Counted from the stretch's first letter, positions 15,416 to 23,608 are shown. The stretch: DNA of 37,946 nucleotides from Collinsella aerofaciens (GCF_015552075.1 NZ_JADNDZ010000009.1:1-37946); one strand, 5' to 3'. Program-made: numbers and translations. The notes: generated by a model from the sequence alone, not told the origin.

Positions 15416-17016
15416 TACGACGCCAGCGTGGCGATGACGGCTTCGTCGCCGGCGTATATGAGGGTGTTGCCGTCGGGGATGATCGTTTGGCCTTCGCGCT
15501 TGAGCATCACCACAATAAACGGATGCTTGCCTTGCGGCACATCGCGCAGGCGCTGGCCGGCCAGGCGACCGTAGGGCGTCACGGTGACCTCGCGCAGCGT
15601 AACCTCGGCACGCTCTTCGAACGTTGGGGCGGCCATCACCAGCAGATCGCCTTCCTGGATCACGGTATCGCCGTTGGGCAGTACCGGGTGCGCCCCGTCA
15701 CGCAGCACCAAGACCACCAGCATGTCCGTTGCGCTGCCAATGTCGGCGAGCGAGCGTCCGGCAAACGGATGTCCAGCGCCCACCTTGAGCTTTACAAACG
15801 ACATGCCGTCCTCGTCGCGGTAGTCGTTAAAGGTGCGGCGCACGTCGCCGGTCGTATCGATCATATCGAGCTTCTTCGCCACTACTGGCAGCAGCGAGCC
15901 CTGCACCACAATGCTCGACACGGCAATCACAAATACCAGGTCAAACAGGTCGTGTCCGCCGGGAACGCCGGCCACCACGGCAAGGAGACTAAAGACGACC
16001 GAGGCTGCTCCGCGCAGGCCCGCCCAGCTTACGAGCGCGACCTGGCGGGGGTTCGTCTTAAAGGGCGCCAGGAGCACGTCGACGGCGATGGGACGGCTCA
16101 CGAAGAGCATAAACGCCATGAGCGCCAGGCCCGGCAGCAGCATTTGCGGCAGGCGGGCGGGCGTCACGAGCAGGCCGAGCAAGAAGAAGATTGTCATCTC
16201 GGCCATCTCGGTGAGGGTGTCAAAGAAGTGCGCCATCTCGACCTTGCCGGTGATGTCGCTGGCGCCCAGTACAATGCCTGCCAGGTACACGGCCAAAAAG
16301 CCGTTGCCGCCCAGGTGGCTCGGCAGCGCGTAGGCGACGATGGCCACGGCGAACAAGAAGATGGTCTGCGCGTCCTTGGCCGTTGCGTGCGCGCGTTCAA
16401 TCAGGCGGCCCGCCGCCCAGCCGATGGCAAGGCCCAGGCCCACGCCCAGGATAATCTGCTTGGCCAGCAGTGCGGGAATGTTGATGTCGCCGCCGGCCGC
16501 GAGTGTAGCGAGCACAGCGGTGAGCATGTAGGCGACGGGGTCGTTGGAGCCCGATTCGACCTCGAGCAGCGAGTCGGTGCCACCTCTCAGCGACAGGCTG
16601 TGCTCACGCAGTACGCTAAAGACGCTCGCCGCGTCGGTGGATGCCACGACCGATCCCAGCAGCAGGCTGCCGATCCAGTCGATCCCCAGCGCGAAGTGGG
16701 CGAACACGCCGGTGATGCCGGCAGTGATGACGACGCCGAGCGTGCTCAGCAGCACCGCCGGCGCAGCGACGGGCTTGGCGCGGTCGATATTGGTGTTAAA
16801 GCCGCCGTAGAACATGATGAACAGCAGCGCCGTGCTGCAGACGGTTTCGGTGAGTGCGTAGTCGCTAAAGTCGATATGCGTCGGGCCGTTGACGCCCAAC
16901 AGCATGCCGAGCGCGATAAAGATGAGCAGGGTGGGGAAGGGGAGTTTTTTGCCGACGGGTTTGATGGTCAGGCACAAAATGATGACGAGGCCGATAAAGA
17001 GAAGGATCTGGTTCAT
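15415..17016 (-). CDS. NhaP2/CvrA-type K+/H+ or Na+/H+ antiporter
   Basis: This 533-residue CPA1 antiporter has about twelve membrane helices in its first 390 residues. Transport motifs include STDAASVFSVLR and ESGSNDPVAYML, the latter holding the Asn-Asp pair of electroneutral exchangers. The cytosolic C-terminus carries two TrkA_C-like repeats (KLKVGAGHPFAG and RLAGQRLRDVPQGKHPFIVV), as in potassium/proton antiporters of the NhaP2 group. The gene starts at an ATG and stands alone, divergent from the phosphatase gene. A role in potassium or pH balance is family knowledge; ion choice is not read from sequence. Confidence 0.9.
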   Translation of the reverse strand: MNQILLFIGLVIILCLTIKPVGKKLPFPTLLIFIALGMLLGVNGPTHIDFSDYALTETVCSTALLFIMFYGGFNTNIDRAKPVAAPAVLLSTLGVVITAGITGVFAHFALGIDWIGSLLLGSVVASTDAASVFSVLREHSLSLRGGTDSLLEVESGSNDPVAYMLTAVLATLAAGGDINIPALLAKQIILGVGLGLAIGWAAGRLIERAHATAKDAQTIFLFAVAIVAYALPSHLGGNGFLAVYLAGIVLGASDITGKVEMAHFFDTLTEMAEMTIFFLLGLLVTPARLPQMLLPGLALMAFMLFVSRPIAVDVLLAPFKTNPRQVALVSWAGLRGAASVVFSLLAVVAGVPGGHDLFDLVFVIAVSSIVVQGSLLPVVAKKLDMIDTTGDVRRTFNDYRDEDGMSFVKLKVGAGHPFAGRSLADIGSATDMLVVLVLRDGAHPVLPNGDTVIQEGDLLVMAAPTFEERAEVTLREVTVTPYGRLAGQRLRDVPQGKHPFIVVMLKREGQTIIPDGNTLIYAGDEAVIATLAS

Positions 17017-17165
17017 AGATGGTGTCCGCTCCTGGGTGGTTGGCGTGGCACGGTCAGTTGTCTGCGGTTATTTGTACCCAAAGATGGTGGGTTTATGGGG
17101 TTGGATTGCGGGCGTGCGCGATATCGTCATAGACGGCTGCCGTCTTTGCCTCTGCTCGGAAACCC

Positions 17166-17194
17166 TTTCCAGCTTTATTGCAACGGAGTACAAT
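17166..17194 (+). promoter_or_regulatory. probable promoter of the metallophosphatase gene
   Basis: TTTCCA (17166-17171), 17 bases and TACAAT (17189-17194) precede a leader of about 70 bases. The leader contains the small palindrome TTCAACTTGAA. The -35 element is weak. Confidence 0.5.
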
Positions 17195-17269
17195 GGGTAA
17201 CGTTTAAGTTCAACTTGAAGTTTTAGTTGCGGCACCGGGCTTCGGCCGCAATGCAAGGAGAGGCGTACC

Positions 17270-18109
17270 ATGGCGATCTATGTGACATCTGACGCTCACG
17301 GGCACGTGCGTGCGCTTGACGAGGCCCTGTCTAAGATCTCGTTGACGTCCGACGACACACTGTACGTGCTGGGCGACATGATCGATCGCGGGCCCGATCC
17401 GGTCGGTGTTATTAAGCTCGTGCGCTCGCTGCCCAACGCCCGCGTGCTCAAGGGCAATCACGAGCAGATCATGCTCGATGCCATCATTGGCCAGGATCCG
17501 CTCGATGCCGAGACCTGGGATATCAACGGTGGCTGGACGACGCGCGAGCAGCTCAACGACATGGAATTTGAGGCATACGAGGAGCTCGTGCGATGGATGG
17601 CCGCGCTGCCGCTCTACGCGGTGGTCGAGACCGAGGAACGCCCGTATCTGCTGGTACATGCTGGAATCGAGATGAAGGCGGCGCGCGCGTTTTTGCTTGA
17701 GCATGGCGTCGATTGTGCCGATGGCGTCGGAGCGGTGGGTGCCGATCGCGAACTGCTGCAGCAGATGCTCGCGGTGCAGTCGTCCGATGACCTGCTGTGG
17801 ATTCGTCACGGCTATTGGGATGCGCCGACGGGACTGCTTTCTGCCGAGGGCGAGGGGCCGGTCGTGGTGAGCGGCCACACGCCAACGGTGTCGCTCGGGC
17901 GTTATTGCGAGGTAGGTGGCCTTGCGGGACTCGATGAGGAGTCGGGCCGCGGGCAGATTGTGCGTCTGGGTGGCGAGGATACCGCCGGCGTGCCCGATCG
18001 CATCGATATCGACTGCGCCGCCGCCACCGGCTCCGAGTTCGGCCGCGTCGGGATCCTGCGTCTGGACGACGGGGCTGAATTCTATGCAAACATCAACCCA
18101 GGGGAGTAA
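17270..18109 (+). CDS. calcineurin-like metallophosphoesterase
   Basis: This 279-residue protein has the five metal-site blocks of the PPP/ApaH-like phosphoesterases: SDAHGH (7-12), GDMIDRGPD, KGNHE, LVHAG and SGHTP. Such enzymes use two metal ions to hydrolyse phosphoprotein or dinucleoside polyphosphate bonds. Spacing and length fit bacterial PrpA-type Ser/Thr phosphatases about as well as ApaH-like proteins. The ATG follows CAAGGAGAGG. It is a single gene with a repeat-rich 315-base gap after it. The substrate is not determined. Confidence 0.92.
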   Translation: MAIYVTSDAHGHVRALDEALSKISLTSDDTLYVLGDMIDRGPDPVGVIKLVRSLPNARVLKGNHEQIMLDAIIGQDPLDAETWDINGGWTTREQLNDMEFEAYEELVRWMAALPLYAVVETEERPYLLVHAGIEMKAARAFLLEHGVDCADGVGAVGADRELLQQMLAVQSSDDLLWIRHGYWDAPTGLLSAEGEGPVVVSGHTPTVSLGRYCEVGGLAGLDEESGRGQIVRLGGEDTAGVPDRIDIDCAAATGSEFGRVGILRLDDGAEFYANINPGE

Positions 18110-18132
18110 TTGGTGCAAAGGGTAGCTCATTC

Positions 18133-18160
18133 GGGACGGGCTTTTTGACTACTTTTGCCC
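18133..18160 (+). repeat. R5 repeat, copy 1
   Basis: GGGACGGGCTTTTTGAC followed by TACTTTTGCCC. It resembles the minus-strand sequence at 29427-29453. The flanking AAGGGTAG and CTACTTTTGCCCTT can partly pair. It lies 11 bases before an R2 copy, as happens again near 29.4 kb. Confidence 0.55.
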
Positions 18161-18170
18161 TTCTTCCCAT

Positions 18171-18209
18171 CAAATGATTTTTCTGGGACGGGGATTAAAT
18201 AATCATTTG
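18171..18209 (+). repeat. R2 hairpin repeat, copy 1
   Basis: CAAATGATT and AATCATTTG form perfect nine-base arms around TTTCTGGGACGGGG and ATTAAAT. The second copy (29375-29409) has the same centre but different arm ends that still pair. Confidence 0.85.
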
Positions 18210-18221
18210 GCTGCCCGCTGG

Positions 18222-18344
18222 CTAAGTGAGTAGACTTTTTTGGAAATGCCGAGCACCCAACATATTTGCCTCAATAAAACCGCAGGTCACAGACTTGCGC
18301 TTCGTCGGTGTGGTCGTTGATTCGGTAAAAGTCTACTCACTTAG
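18222..18344. repeat. 123-base element with perfect 18-base terminal inverted repeats
   Basis: CTAAGTGAGTAGACTTTT (18222-18239) is exactly complementary to the sequence at 18327-18344, 87 bases away. The interior has no reading frame of note. It contains GCCGAGCACCCAACATATTT, whose complement loosely recalls the repeats around the AbiEi-like gene. The form is that of a small non-autonomous element or a long structured RNA. From 18345 to 18424 I see only a small CCACC/GGTGG stem before the flippase stop. Confidence 0.7.
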
Positions 18345-18424
18345 TTTTGCGTGATGCATATTGTCCGCAACGAGACCCCAGCGGGGTGATTCCACCGCGA
18401 ATTCCGGTGGCCGGGGGCAGCTAA

Positions 18425-20005
18425 TTACGCTCCGTAGGGGTTGCGGTCGCGTTCGATGCGTTGGCGGATGTGGGCGTACTCGATAATCAGCAGCACCAGC
18501 AGTAGCGACATGATCGCCAGGTAGCTCACGACGGCGCCCGTCAGGCCCAGCAGGTTGATAAGGATTACCGGCAGCACCACGCTCACGGCGAAGCAGACCA
18601 GATAGATCTTGGTGACGTCGCCGGCGTGACGCAGCACCGTGATAATGGCGTAGATAAAATCGATGGCCGCGGTTACGCCGCCGGCGACGACCATCAGCAG
18701 CGCTAATGTGCGGTAGCGCTCAAAGTTGAGGCCGTACATAAAGCTCATGAGGGGAATGCCGGGGCCTGCCATAAATGCGGCGCACACGCCGGTGATGGCC
18801 ACGATCAGCGCCATAACAGCAATAATAATCAAGTCAAAACGGCGGCGTTTTCGCGGGTTCGCCCAAATGCTCGACAGACGCAAAAGCTGCGGTTTATAGA
18901 CAAATCCGATGCTCAGCAAAATAGCCTGCGCCGGAAAGAACAGGGCATTAAAGTACAGCTGGTATTTGTAGGCCAGCGTGCCTTCCATCACAAACTTGGG
19001 CATGCTCTCGATGAGGTTGAACAGGAACAGTGCACCAAAGAGCGGAGCGCACTGGACAAACAGGTGGCCGACCTCGCGCAGGCTCACGCGGCGCGATTTT
19101 TCGGTCTCGAGCAGGGCGAGCGGCGCGGTGACCAGCACGAGCGAGGCGATGGCGGTGACACCCATGGCCATGGCCGCGATGGGCATGCTGCGCGTAAGGA
19201 ACAGCGCCACGCTAAAGACCGCGATGACGCCGACGGAGCGTAGCGTTTGGCTCATGCCGGCCAGGTAGAGTTTATCGGCCTGCTGCAGGCGGCCCTCGTA
19301 CACGTCCGCCACGCCGTCGATCACCTTATACAGGTAGACGCCCAGGCCGATCGTCGCCATCTGCGCGTCATAGCCGCGGGCGCTGCTGTACATGAGGCCG
19401 CAGCCCAGGGCGAGCGCTCCGCAAAGCCAGCGGTTGAGCTGGTAGGAGGCGAAGGAGGTTTTTTCGTCGATGTCCGAGACCTGAAAGTTGCGCACGCCGT
19501 AGTTGCACGCGATCATGATGAGCGTGCCGGTGACAAAGGCGATGGAGAACTTACCGGCTTCCTCGGCGCCCACAAGCTGCGTGGACACAATGGTGAGCAG
19601 CGGAAACGCCATGCCCCACACGGCGGTGCCCAGGGTATTCCAGAGATAGTCGCGGCGGGTGGCGTGCTCCTCGTATTCGGCTTCCTGCGTGGAGAAGCCG
19701 CCGCCGTAGACAGCGCCGAGCAGGCGGTTCCACCACGCGTTGACCATGCGGTGGATGGGACCAGGCTCGCGATCGCGCTCGCGGCGACGGCGCGTGGCCT
19801 GGCTGCTGTCGGGGCCGCCGGCGTTGCGCTGGCTCAGCTCCTGGATGCGCGCGAGCTCTTCGGCCGTGTGGGAGGCGGGGAACAGGCCATTCTCGATGCG
19901 TCCGCCCTGGGCCTTTGCGGTGCCGCTGCCCGCTACGGCGGGGTCGGCGACGCCATTGCGGCGGGCGATGGCGCGGCGGATGCTATCGAGGGGCGTGATA
20001 CTCAA
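18425..20005 (-). CDS. Wzx-like polysaccharide flippase / O-antigen translocase family protein
   Basis: This 526-residue protein has a long soluble N-terminus (about 110 residues, basic, with RRRRERDRE) and then about 12-14 membrane helices. The pattern of paired helices with short loops and YGVRNFQVSDI matches the polysaccharide-biosynthesis (Wzx/MATE-like) flippases that move lipid-linked sugars outward. No glycosyltransferase gene is adjacent. The start is TTG (20003-20005) with GAAAGGA before it; no ATG occurs until residue 87. A TATACT box lies 28 bases upstream. The family call is good and the substrate unknown. Confidence 0.8.
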   Translation of the reverse strand: MSITPLDSIRRAIARRNGVADPAVAGSGTAKAQGGRIENGLFPASHTAEELARIQELSQRNAGGPDSSQATRRRRERDREPGPIHRMVNAWWNRLLGAVYGGGFSTQEAEYEEHATRRDYLWNTLGTAVWGMAFPLLTIVSTQLVGAEEAGKFSIAFVTGTLIMIACNYGVRNFQVSDIDEKTSFASYQLNRWLCGALALGCGLMYSSARGYDAQMATIGLGVYLYKVIDGVADVYEGRLQQADKLYLAGMSQTLRSVGVIAVFSVALFLTRSMPIAAMAMGVTAIASLVLVTAPLALLETEKSRRVSLREVGHLFVQCAPLFGALFLFNLIESMPKFVMEGTLAYKYQLYFNALFFPAQAILLSIGFVYKPQLLRLSSIWANPRKRRRFDLIIIAVMALIVAITGVCAAFMAGPGIPLMSFMYGLNFERYRTLALLMVVAGGVTAAIDFIYAIITVLRHAGDVTKIYLVCFAVSVVLPVILINLLGLTGAVVSYLAIMSLLLVLLIIEYAHIRQRIERDRNPYGA

Positions 20006-20063
20006 GGCGGTTCCTTTCTCCTACTGCGCTCTAGTATAGTCGCGGTGGTGTCCATTCGTGTTT

Positions 20064-20080
20064 TTGAACAGGTTGTTCAA
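20064..20080. promoter_or_regulatory. short palindrome, possible operator
   Basis: TTGAACA and TGTTCAA face each other across three bases in the divergent gap between the flippase and pckA genes. The form suits a dimeric repressor site. No regulator is assigned. Confidence 0.35.
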
Positions 20081-20104
20081 TAATTGGGGCGGCGCCATTC
20101 AGTA

Positions 20105-20213
20105 GTCGGCACTTAGGGACGTTCCTTATGTGCCGGCATCTGGGGACACACCTTGGCTGTTGCCTGTTCAAGGGTGTCCCCAACGACTAGTCATTTAAGA
20201 ACGTCCCCAATGA
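20105..20213. repeat. cluster of three R3-type palindromes
   Basis: The first unit is GTCGGCAC, centre TTAGGGACGTTCC, then GTGCCGGC (20105-20137). The second is TGGGGACACACCTTG facing CAAGGGTGTCCCCA (20141-20182). The third, on the minus strand, is GTCATT, centre GGGGACGTTCTT, then AAATGAC (20187-20213). All contain GGGAC but their arms differ. A similar unit lies at 32954-33006. Confidence 0.75.
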
Positions 20214-20266
20214 CCAGGCCGCTTGCGTGCGATTTTTGACCGTTGGGCGGGCGCTTCGTCGTTGCC

Positions 20267-20282
20267 GCAAAAACGTTTTTGC
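20267..20282. promoter_or_regulatory. 16-base perfect palindrome upstream of pckA
   Basis: GCAAAAACGTTTTTGC is a perfect palindrome with a central CG, the shape of LacI/CcpA-type operators. It lies 75 bases before the end of the pckA leader, next to a TACAAC that could be a -10 box. Sugar or carbon control of gluconeogenesis would fit, but it is inference. Confidence 0.5.
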
Positions 20283-20356
20283 ATATCGGGTACAACGGGC
20301 TTTACGTGAGTAAAGTGCGCGCCGCGTCCACGTGTCGCGTTTTTAAAGGAGGCCCC

Positions 20357-22027
20357 ATGCCTGGTGTTACCCCTGCAGAAGTTCTGTCCAATTTTGGTAT
20401 TACGCTGGTCGAAGACCCCGCCGAGAACCAGCCCCGCCTGTTGGTTGACCTGCCGGCAGCCGAGCTCGTCGAGCACGCCATCCGCCGCGAAGAAGGCCGC
20501 ATGGCATCCAACGGCGCGCTGGTGATCGAGACGGGGGAGCGCACTGGTCGTTCCCCCAATGACCGCTTTATCGTTGACACCCCCGATGTTCACGACAAGA
20601 TTGCCTGGGGTGCCGTCAACCGCCCGCTTTCTGCCGAGAGCTACGAGGCCATCAAGGCCGGTATCGTCAACTACCTCAACGAGCGCGATGTGTTCGTCAC
20701 TCGCGGTATGGCCGGTGCCGATCGCAACCATACGCGTCGCCTGCTTGTCGCCTGCGAGCGTGCCAGCCAAGCGCTCTTTATTAAGCAGATGCTCGCCCGC
20801 CCGCTTGCCCGTGAAATCGCACGCACCGGCGAGCCGGACTTCTGCGTGCTCGCCGCTCCCGGCTACCAGTGCGATCCCGCCATTAAGGGCCTCAACTCCA
20901 GCGCCGCCGTGGTCATCAACTTCCAGGAGCGCGTGATTTTGGTTGCCGGCACCGGTTACTCCGGCGAAATCAAAAAGTCCATCTTCAGCGTCATGAATTA
21001 CCTGCTGCCCGTCGAGGACGACGTGCTACCCATGCACTGCTCGGCCAGCATGGATCCCGTCACGCACGAGACCGCCGTGTTCTTTGGCCTTTCGGGCACG
21101 GGCAAGACCACGCTTTCGGCCAACCCCACGCGGCTGCTGATCGGCGACGACGAGCACGGTTGGTCCGACATGGGCATCTTCAACATCGAAGGTGGCTGCT
21201 ACGCCAAATGCGAGGGCCTGGACGCGTTCCACGAGCCCGAGATCTTCAATGCCGTTCGCTTTGGCGCCATCTGCGAAAACGTGGTGCTCGACGAGGGCCG
21301 CAAGCCCAATTACGATGATATTTCAATCACACACAACACGCGCGTGGCCTATCCCGTCGAGCATATCCCCAACGCGTGGACCAAGGGCATGGGCACCACT
21401 CCCAGCGTCGTGCTGTTCCTGACCTGCGATGCCTTTGGCGTGCTGCCGCCTATCTCGCGCCTGACGGCCGACGCCGCCATGTATCACTTTGTGACGGGCT
21501 TTACGGCCAAGGTCCCCGGCACCGAGGTTGGCGTCACCGAGCCCACGCCCACGTTCTCCTCGCTGTTTGGCGAGCCGTTTATGCCGCTCGACCCCATGGT
21601 CTACGCTAAGATGCTCGGCGAGCGCATCGCCGACGGCCGCACGCGCGTCTACCTGGTCAACACCGGTTGGATTGGCGGCGGTTATGGCGTGGGCCATCGC
21701 ATCGAGCTGGCCTACACGCGCGCCCTGGTCGCTCGCGCCCTCGACGGTACCATCGAGGACAGCGAGTTTGTGCACGACGATATCTTTAATGTCGACATTC
21801 CCACTACGTGCCACGGTGTGCCCGACGGCATCCTGGTGCCGCGCCAGTACTGGCAGAGCACCGCGCGCTACGACGAGGCAGCGCACAACCTGGCGGTGAT
21901 GTTCGAGGAGAACTTCGAGAAGAAGTACTCGCACCTTCCCGAGTCCGTCAAGGCCGCCGGCCCGCACGCCCAGGTGTCCGCCGAGGCCCGTCATCGCGGC
22001 CGCGGCCTGCTGGGACTCCGCCACTAG
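20357..22027 (+). CDS. pckA: ATP-dependent phosphoenolpyruvate carboxykinase
   Basis: This 556-residue enzyme interconverts oxaloacetate and PEP using ATP/ADP. Signatures are ERTGRSPNDRF near the N-terminus, GTGYSGEIKKS, the kinase P-loop GLSGTGKTTLS, the metal site HGWSD, and NTGWIGGGYGVGHRI. Length and motifs fit the ATP type rather than the GTP type. AAAGGAGG precedes the ATG at 20357; upstream in-frame codons are part of the leader. It is transcribed alone and followed by an R1 palindrome. In fermenting gut bacteria it often fixes CO2 toward succinate, which is family knowledge. Confidence 0.97.
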   Translation: MPGVTPAEVLSNFGITLVEDPAENQPRLLVDLPAAELVEHAIRREEGRMASNGALVIETGERTGRSPNDRFIVDTPDVHDKIAWGAVNRPLSAESYEAIKAGIVNYLNERDVFVTRGMAGADRNHTRRLLVACERASQALFIKQMLARPLAREIARTGEPDFCVLAAPGYQCDPAIKGLNSSAAVVINFQERVILVAGTGYSGEIKKSIFSVMNYLLPVEDDVLPMHCSASMDPVTHETAVFFGLSGTGKTTLSANPTRLLIGDDEHGWSDMGIFNIEGGCYAKCEGLDAFHEPEIFNAVRFGAICENVVLDEGRKPNYDDISITHNTRVAYPVEHIPNAWTKGMGTTPSVVLFLTCDAFGVLPPISRLTADAAMYHFVTGFTAKVPGTEVGVTEPTPTFSSLFGEPFMPLDPMVYAKMLGERIADGRTRVYLVNTGWIGGGYGVGHRIELAYTRALVARALDGTIEDSEFVHDDIFNVDIPTTCHGVPDGILVPRQYWQSTARYDEAAHNLAVMFEENFEKKYSHLPESVKAAGPHAQVSAEARHRGRGLLGLRH

Positions 22028-22041
22028 TGTCGCCTCAGACC

Positions 22042-22097
22042 AAAAACCACCACAAAGGAACCACCACAAAGGGGACAGGCACCTTTGTGGTGGTTTT
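22042..22097 (-). repeat. R1 palindrome copy 2, reversed and with a duplicated arm
   Basis: The centre reads GGGGACAGGCACC on the plus strand, opposite to the other R1 copies. The left arm ACCACCACAAAGG occurs twice in tandem. The right arm CCTTTGTGGTGGTTTT ends in a T-run, so it can terminate pckA transcription. Its last bases overlap the -35 box of the next promoter. Confidence 0.9.
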
Positions 22098-22124
22098 GCT
22101 CGCGCGGATGACTCAGGTTACAAT
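22096..22124 (+). promoter_or_regulatory. promoter of the B3/B4-domain gene
   Basis: TTGCTC (22096-22101), 17 bases and TACAAT (22119-22124). The -35 box begins inside the R1 palindrome, so the repeat serves both as a terminator and as part of a promoter. Confidence 0.7.
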
Positions 22125-22130
22125 ACGCCT

Positions 22131-22268
22131 GACATATCGTCCCCTTCTCCGGATGGGGACAGCGCAAGCGCTCTTGTGGCGGCACCGTAGGACTTTGAAG
22201 GTGGCCGCTGTGAGGGCGCTTTTTGTTTAGGCGCCCTCACTCGGGCGCGCACAATGAAGGGAGAGCGT
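22131..22268 (+). promoter_or_regulatory. structured 5' leader of the B3/B4-domain gene
   Basis: About 138 bases lie between the promoter and the start codon. Stems visible: GTCCCC/GGGGAC (22140s-22160), AGCGC/GCGCT, GCGGCACC/GGTGGCCGC with one bulge, and GTGAGGGCGC (22210-22219) with GCGCCCTCAC (22231-22240) around a T-rich loop. No known riboswitch class is recognised. The arrangement suggests RNA-level control. Confidence 0.45.
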
Positions 22269-22988
22269 ATGAAGGGCTTTGTTGCCGAGAATTCGTTTTG
22301 GGAGCTGTTTCCACAGGCGGCGGTCGGCGTCGTGGTCGTAAAGGGCATGAAGCCCGCGGCTCAGATTCCCCAGGAGGACGTGGATGCCATTGCCGCGTTG
22401 CTCGACCGCGCCAATATTGATGCGGAGCGTCACCTGACGAGCGATACCATCAGCGAGAACGCGCCGGTGAAGGCTTGGCGTGACGCGTACCGGCTGTTCA
22501 AGACTAAAAAGGGCGCCCGCTGCTCGATCGAGAACTTGCTCAAGCGCGTGCTCAAGGGCAAGCCGGTCGGTCATATCACACCGGCGGTGGATATTTACAA
22601 CACGGTGTCGTTGACCTATGCGCTGCCCGTGGGAGGCGAGGATCTGCATGCGATTGAGGGAGACCTTCGCTTGAAGGTGACCGACGGCGGCGACGCGTTC
22701 TTGCCACTTGGCGAGGAGGCGGATGATCCGACGCTGCCCGGTGAGCTTGCTTATATCGATGATGCGGGCGCCGTGTGCCGTTGCTGGAACTGGCGCGATG
22801 GCGTTCGCACGGCGCTGTCCGACGATTCGGCGGACGCATTTCTGGCGATTGAGTGCGTGGAGCCCGAGCGGATGGGGGATTGCCAGGCCGCCATCGATCG
22901 CTTGGCCGAGCTGCTCGAGCGCTATCTGGGAGCGACGGTTGTCGTTAAGACGCTTGTGACCCGCGACAATCCCTGCGTGGAGCTGTAG
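22269..22988 (+). CDS. B3/B4 tRNA-binding-domain protein
   Basis: This 239-residue protein is a stand-alone version of the B3/B4 domain found in the phenylalanyl-tRNA synthetase beta chain. Features include WRDAYRLFKTKKGARCSIENLL and then DIYNTVSLTYALPVGGEDLHAIEGD, the conserved core of the family. Stand-alone members are thought to edit mischarged tRNA or amino-acid adducts, but few have been tested. The ATG at 22269 has AGGGAGAG before it; an ATG 15 bases upstream lacks a site. It has its own promoter and a structured leader, and an R1 palindrome follows. Confidence 0.85.
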   Translation: MKGFVAENSFWELFPQAAVGVVVVKGMKPAAQIPQEDVDAIAALLDRANIDAERHLTSDTISENAPVKAWRDAYRLFKTKKGARCSIENLLKRVLKGKPVGHITPAVDIYNTVSLTYALPVGGEDLHAIEGDLRLKVTDGGDAFLPLGEEADDPTLPGELAYIDDAGAVCRCWNWRDGVRTALSDDSADAFLAIECVEPERMGDCQAAIDRLAELLERYLGATVVVKTLVTRDNPCVEL

Positions 22989-23015
22989 CGGCGCCTAGAA
23001 CCTATTGATGCCCCA

Positions 23016-23055
23016 GACCACCACAAAGGTGCCTGTCCCCTTTGTGGTGGTTTTT
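23016..23055 (+). repeat. R1 palindrome copy 3
   Basis: Arms ACCACCACAAAGG and CTTTGTGGTGGTTTTT around TGCCTGTCCC. The T-run follows on the plus strand, right after the B3/B4 gene, so it probably terminates it. Confidence 0.92.
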
Positions 23056-23158
23056 ATGTTGATGGGTTAACAATTGGGTCGCGTGGAGGCGGCAGTCGCT
23101 GAGTACGGCTAAGATGTTTACCCGTTAGCATCATGCAAGCGAAAGGCGGTCGTCTCCC

Positions 23159-23608
23159 ATGCAGCAGAACGACGAGACACGTTTTGAGGATTTTGTCGGA
23201 CTGATTAGCGGGCTCTACAAGGAGATTCAGCGTATCAAGACGTCCGAGGGCGCAAGGCTGGGCCTCAAGGGCTCCGACGTCATGTGCCTGTACTACCTGG
23301 AGCGCAGCAAGGACGGCATGACCGGCGCCGACCTGGCTCGCGTGGCCGGTGTGACGCGCGCTGCCGTTTCGCGCACGCTGGCGCACCTGGAGGAGGGCGG
23401 CTTTGTCGAGGTTGATGACTCGGGCGATGCTGCCGTCAAGTACCGCGCACCGGTTCGCCTGACCACGCTGGGTGGCGAGAGCATGAACGAGGCCGACCGC
23501 ATCATCCATGACGTGCTCGACACCACCGGTAGGGCCATGGGTGTGGAGCAGCGCGAGCAGATGTATGCGTCGCTGCGTACGATTCTCAACACCCTGCGCG
23601 AGATCTAA
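23159..23608 (+). CDS. MarR-family transcriptional regulator
   Basis: This 149-residue winged-helix protein has the MarR layout. A helical N-terminus is followed by the HTH (MTGADLARVAGVTRAAVSRTLAHLEEGG), a wing rich in acidic and basic residues (VDDSGDAAVKYRAPVRLT) and a C-terminal dimer helix. The ATG has only a weak ribosome site (AAAGGCGG, 12 bases away). The next gene encodes DegV in the same direction 119 bases later, so it may control that gene. The ligand is unknown. Confidence 0.88.
   Translation: MQQNDETRFEDFVGLISGLYKEIQRIKTSEGARLGLKGSDVMCLYYLERSKDGMTGADLARVAGVTRAAVSRTLAHLEEGGFVEVDDSGDAAVKYRAPVRLTTLGGESMNEADRIIHDVLDTTGRAMGVEQREQMYASLRTILNTLREI

Noticed and set aside
15487-17226. 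579-codon plus-strand frame opposite the antiporter
   Set aside because: Low-complexity His/Gln/Arg-rich translation typical of an antisense frame; the antiporter on the minus strand has all family motifs.
22131-22268. T-box riboswitch before the B3/B4 gene
   Set aside because: GGTGG is present, but the full T-box bulge sequence and the specifier stem could not be found, and the leader is short.
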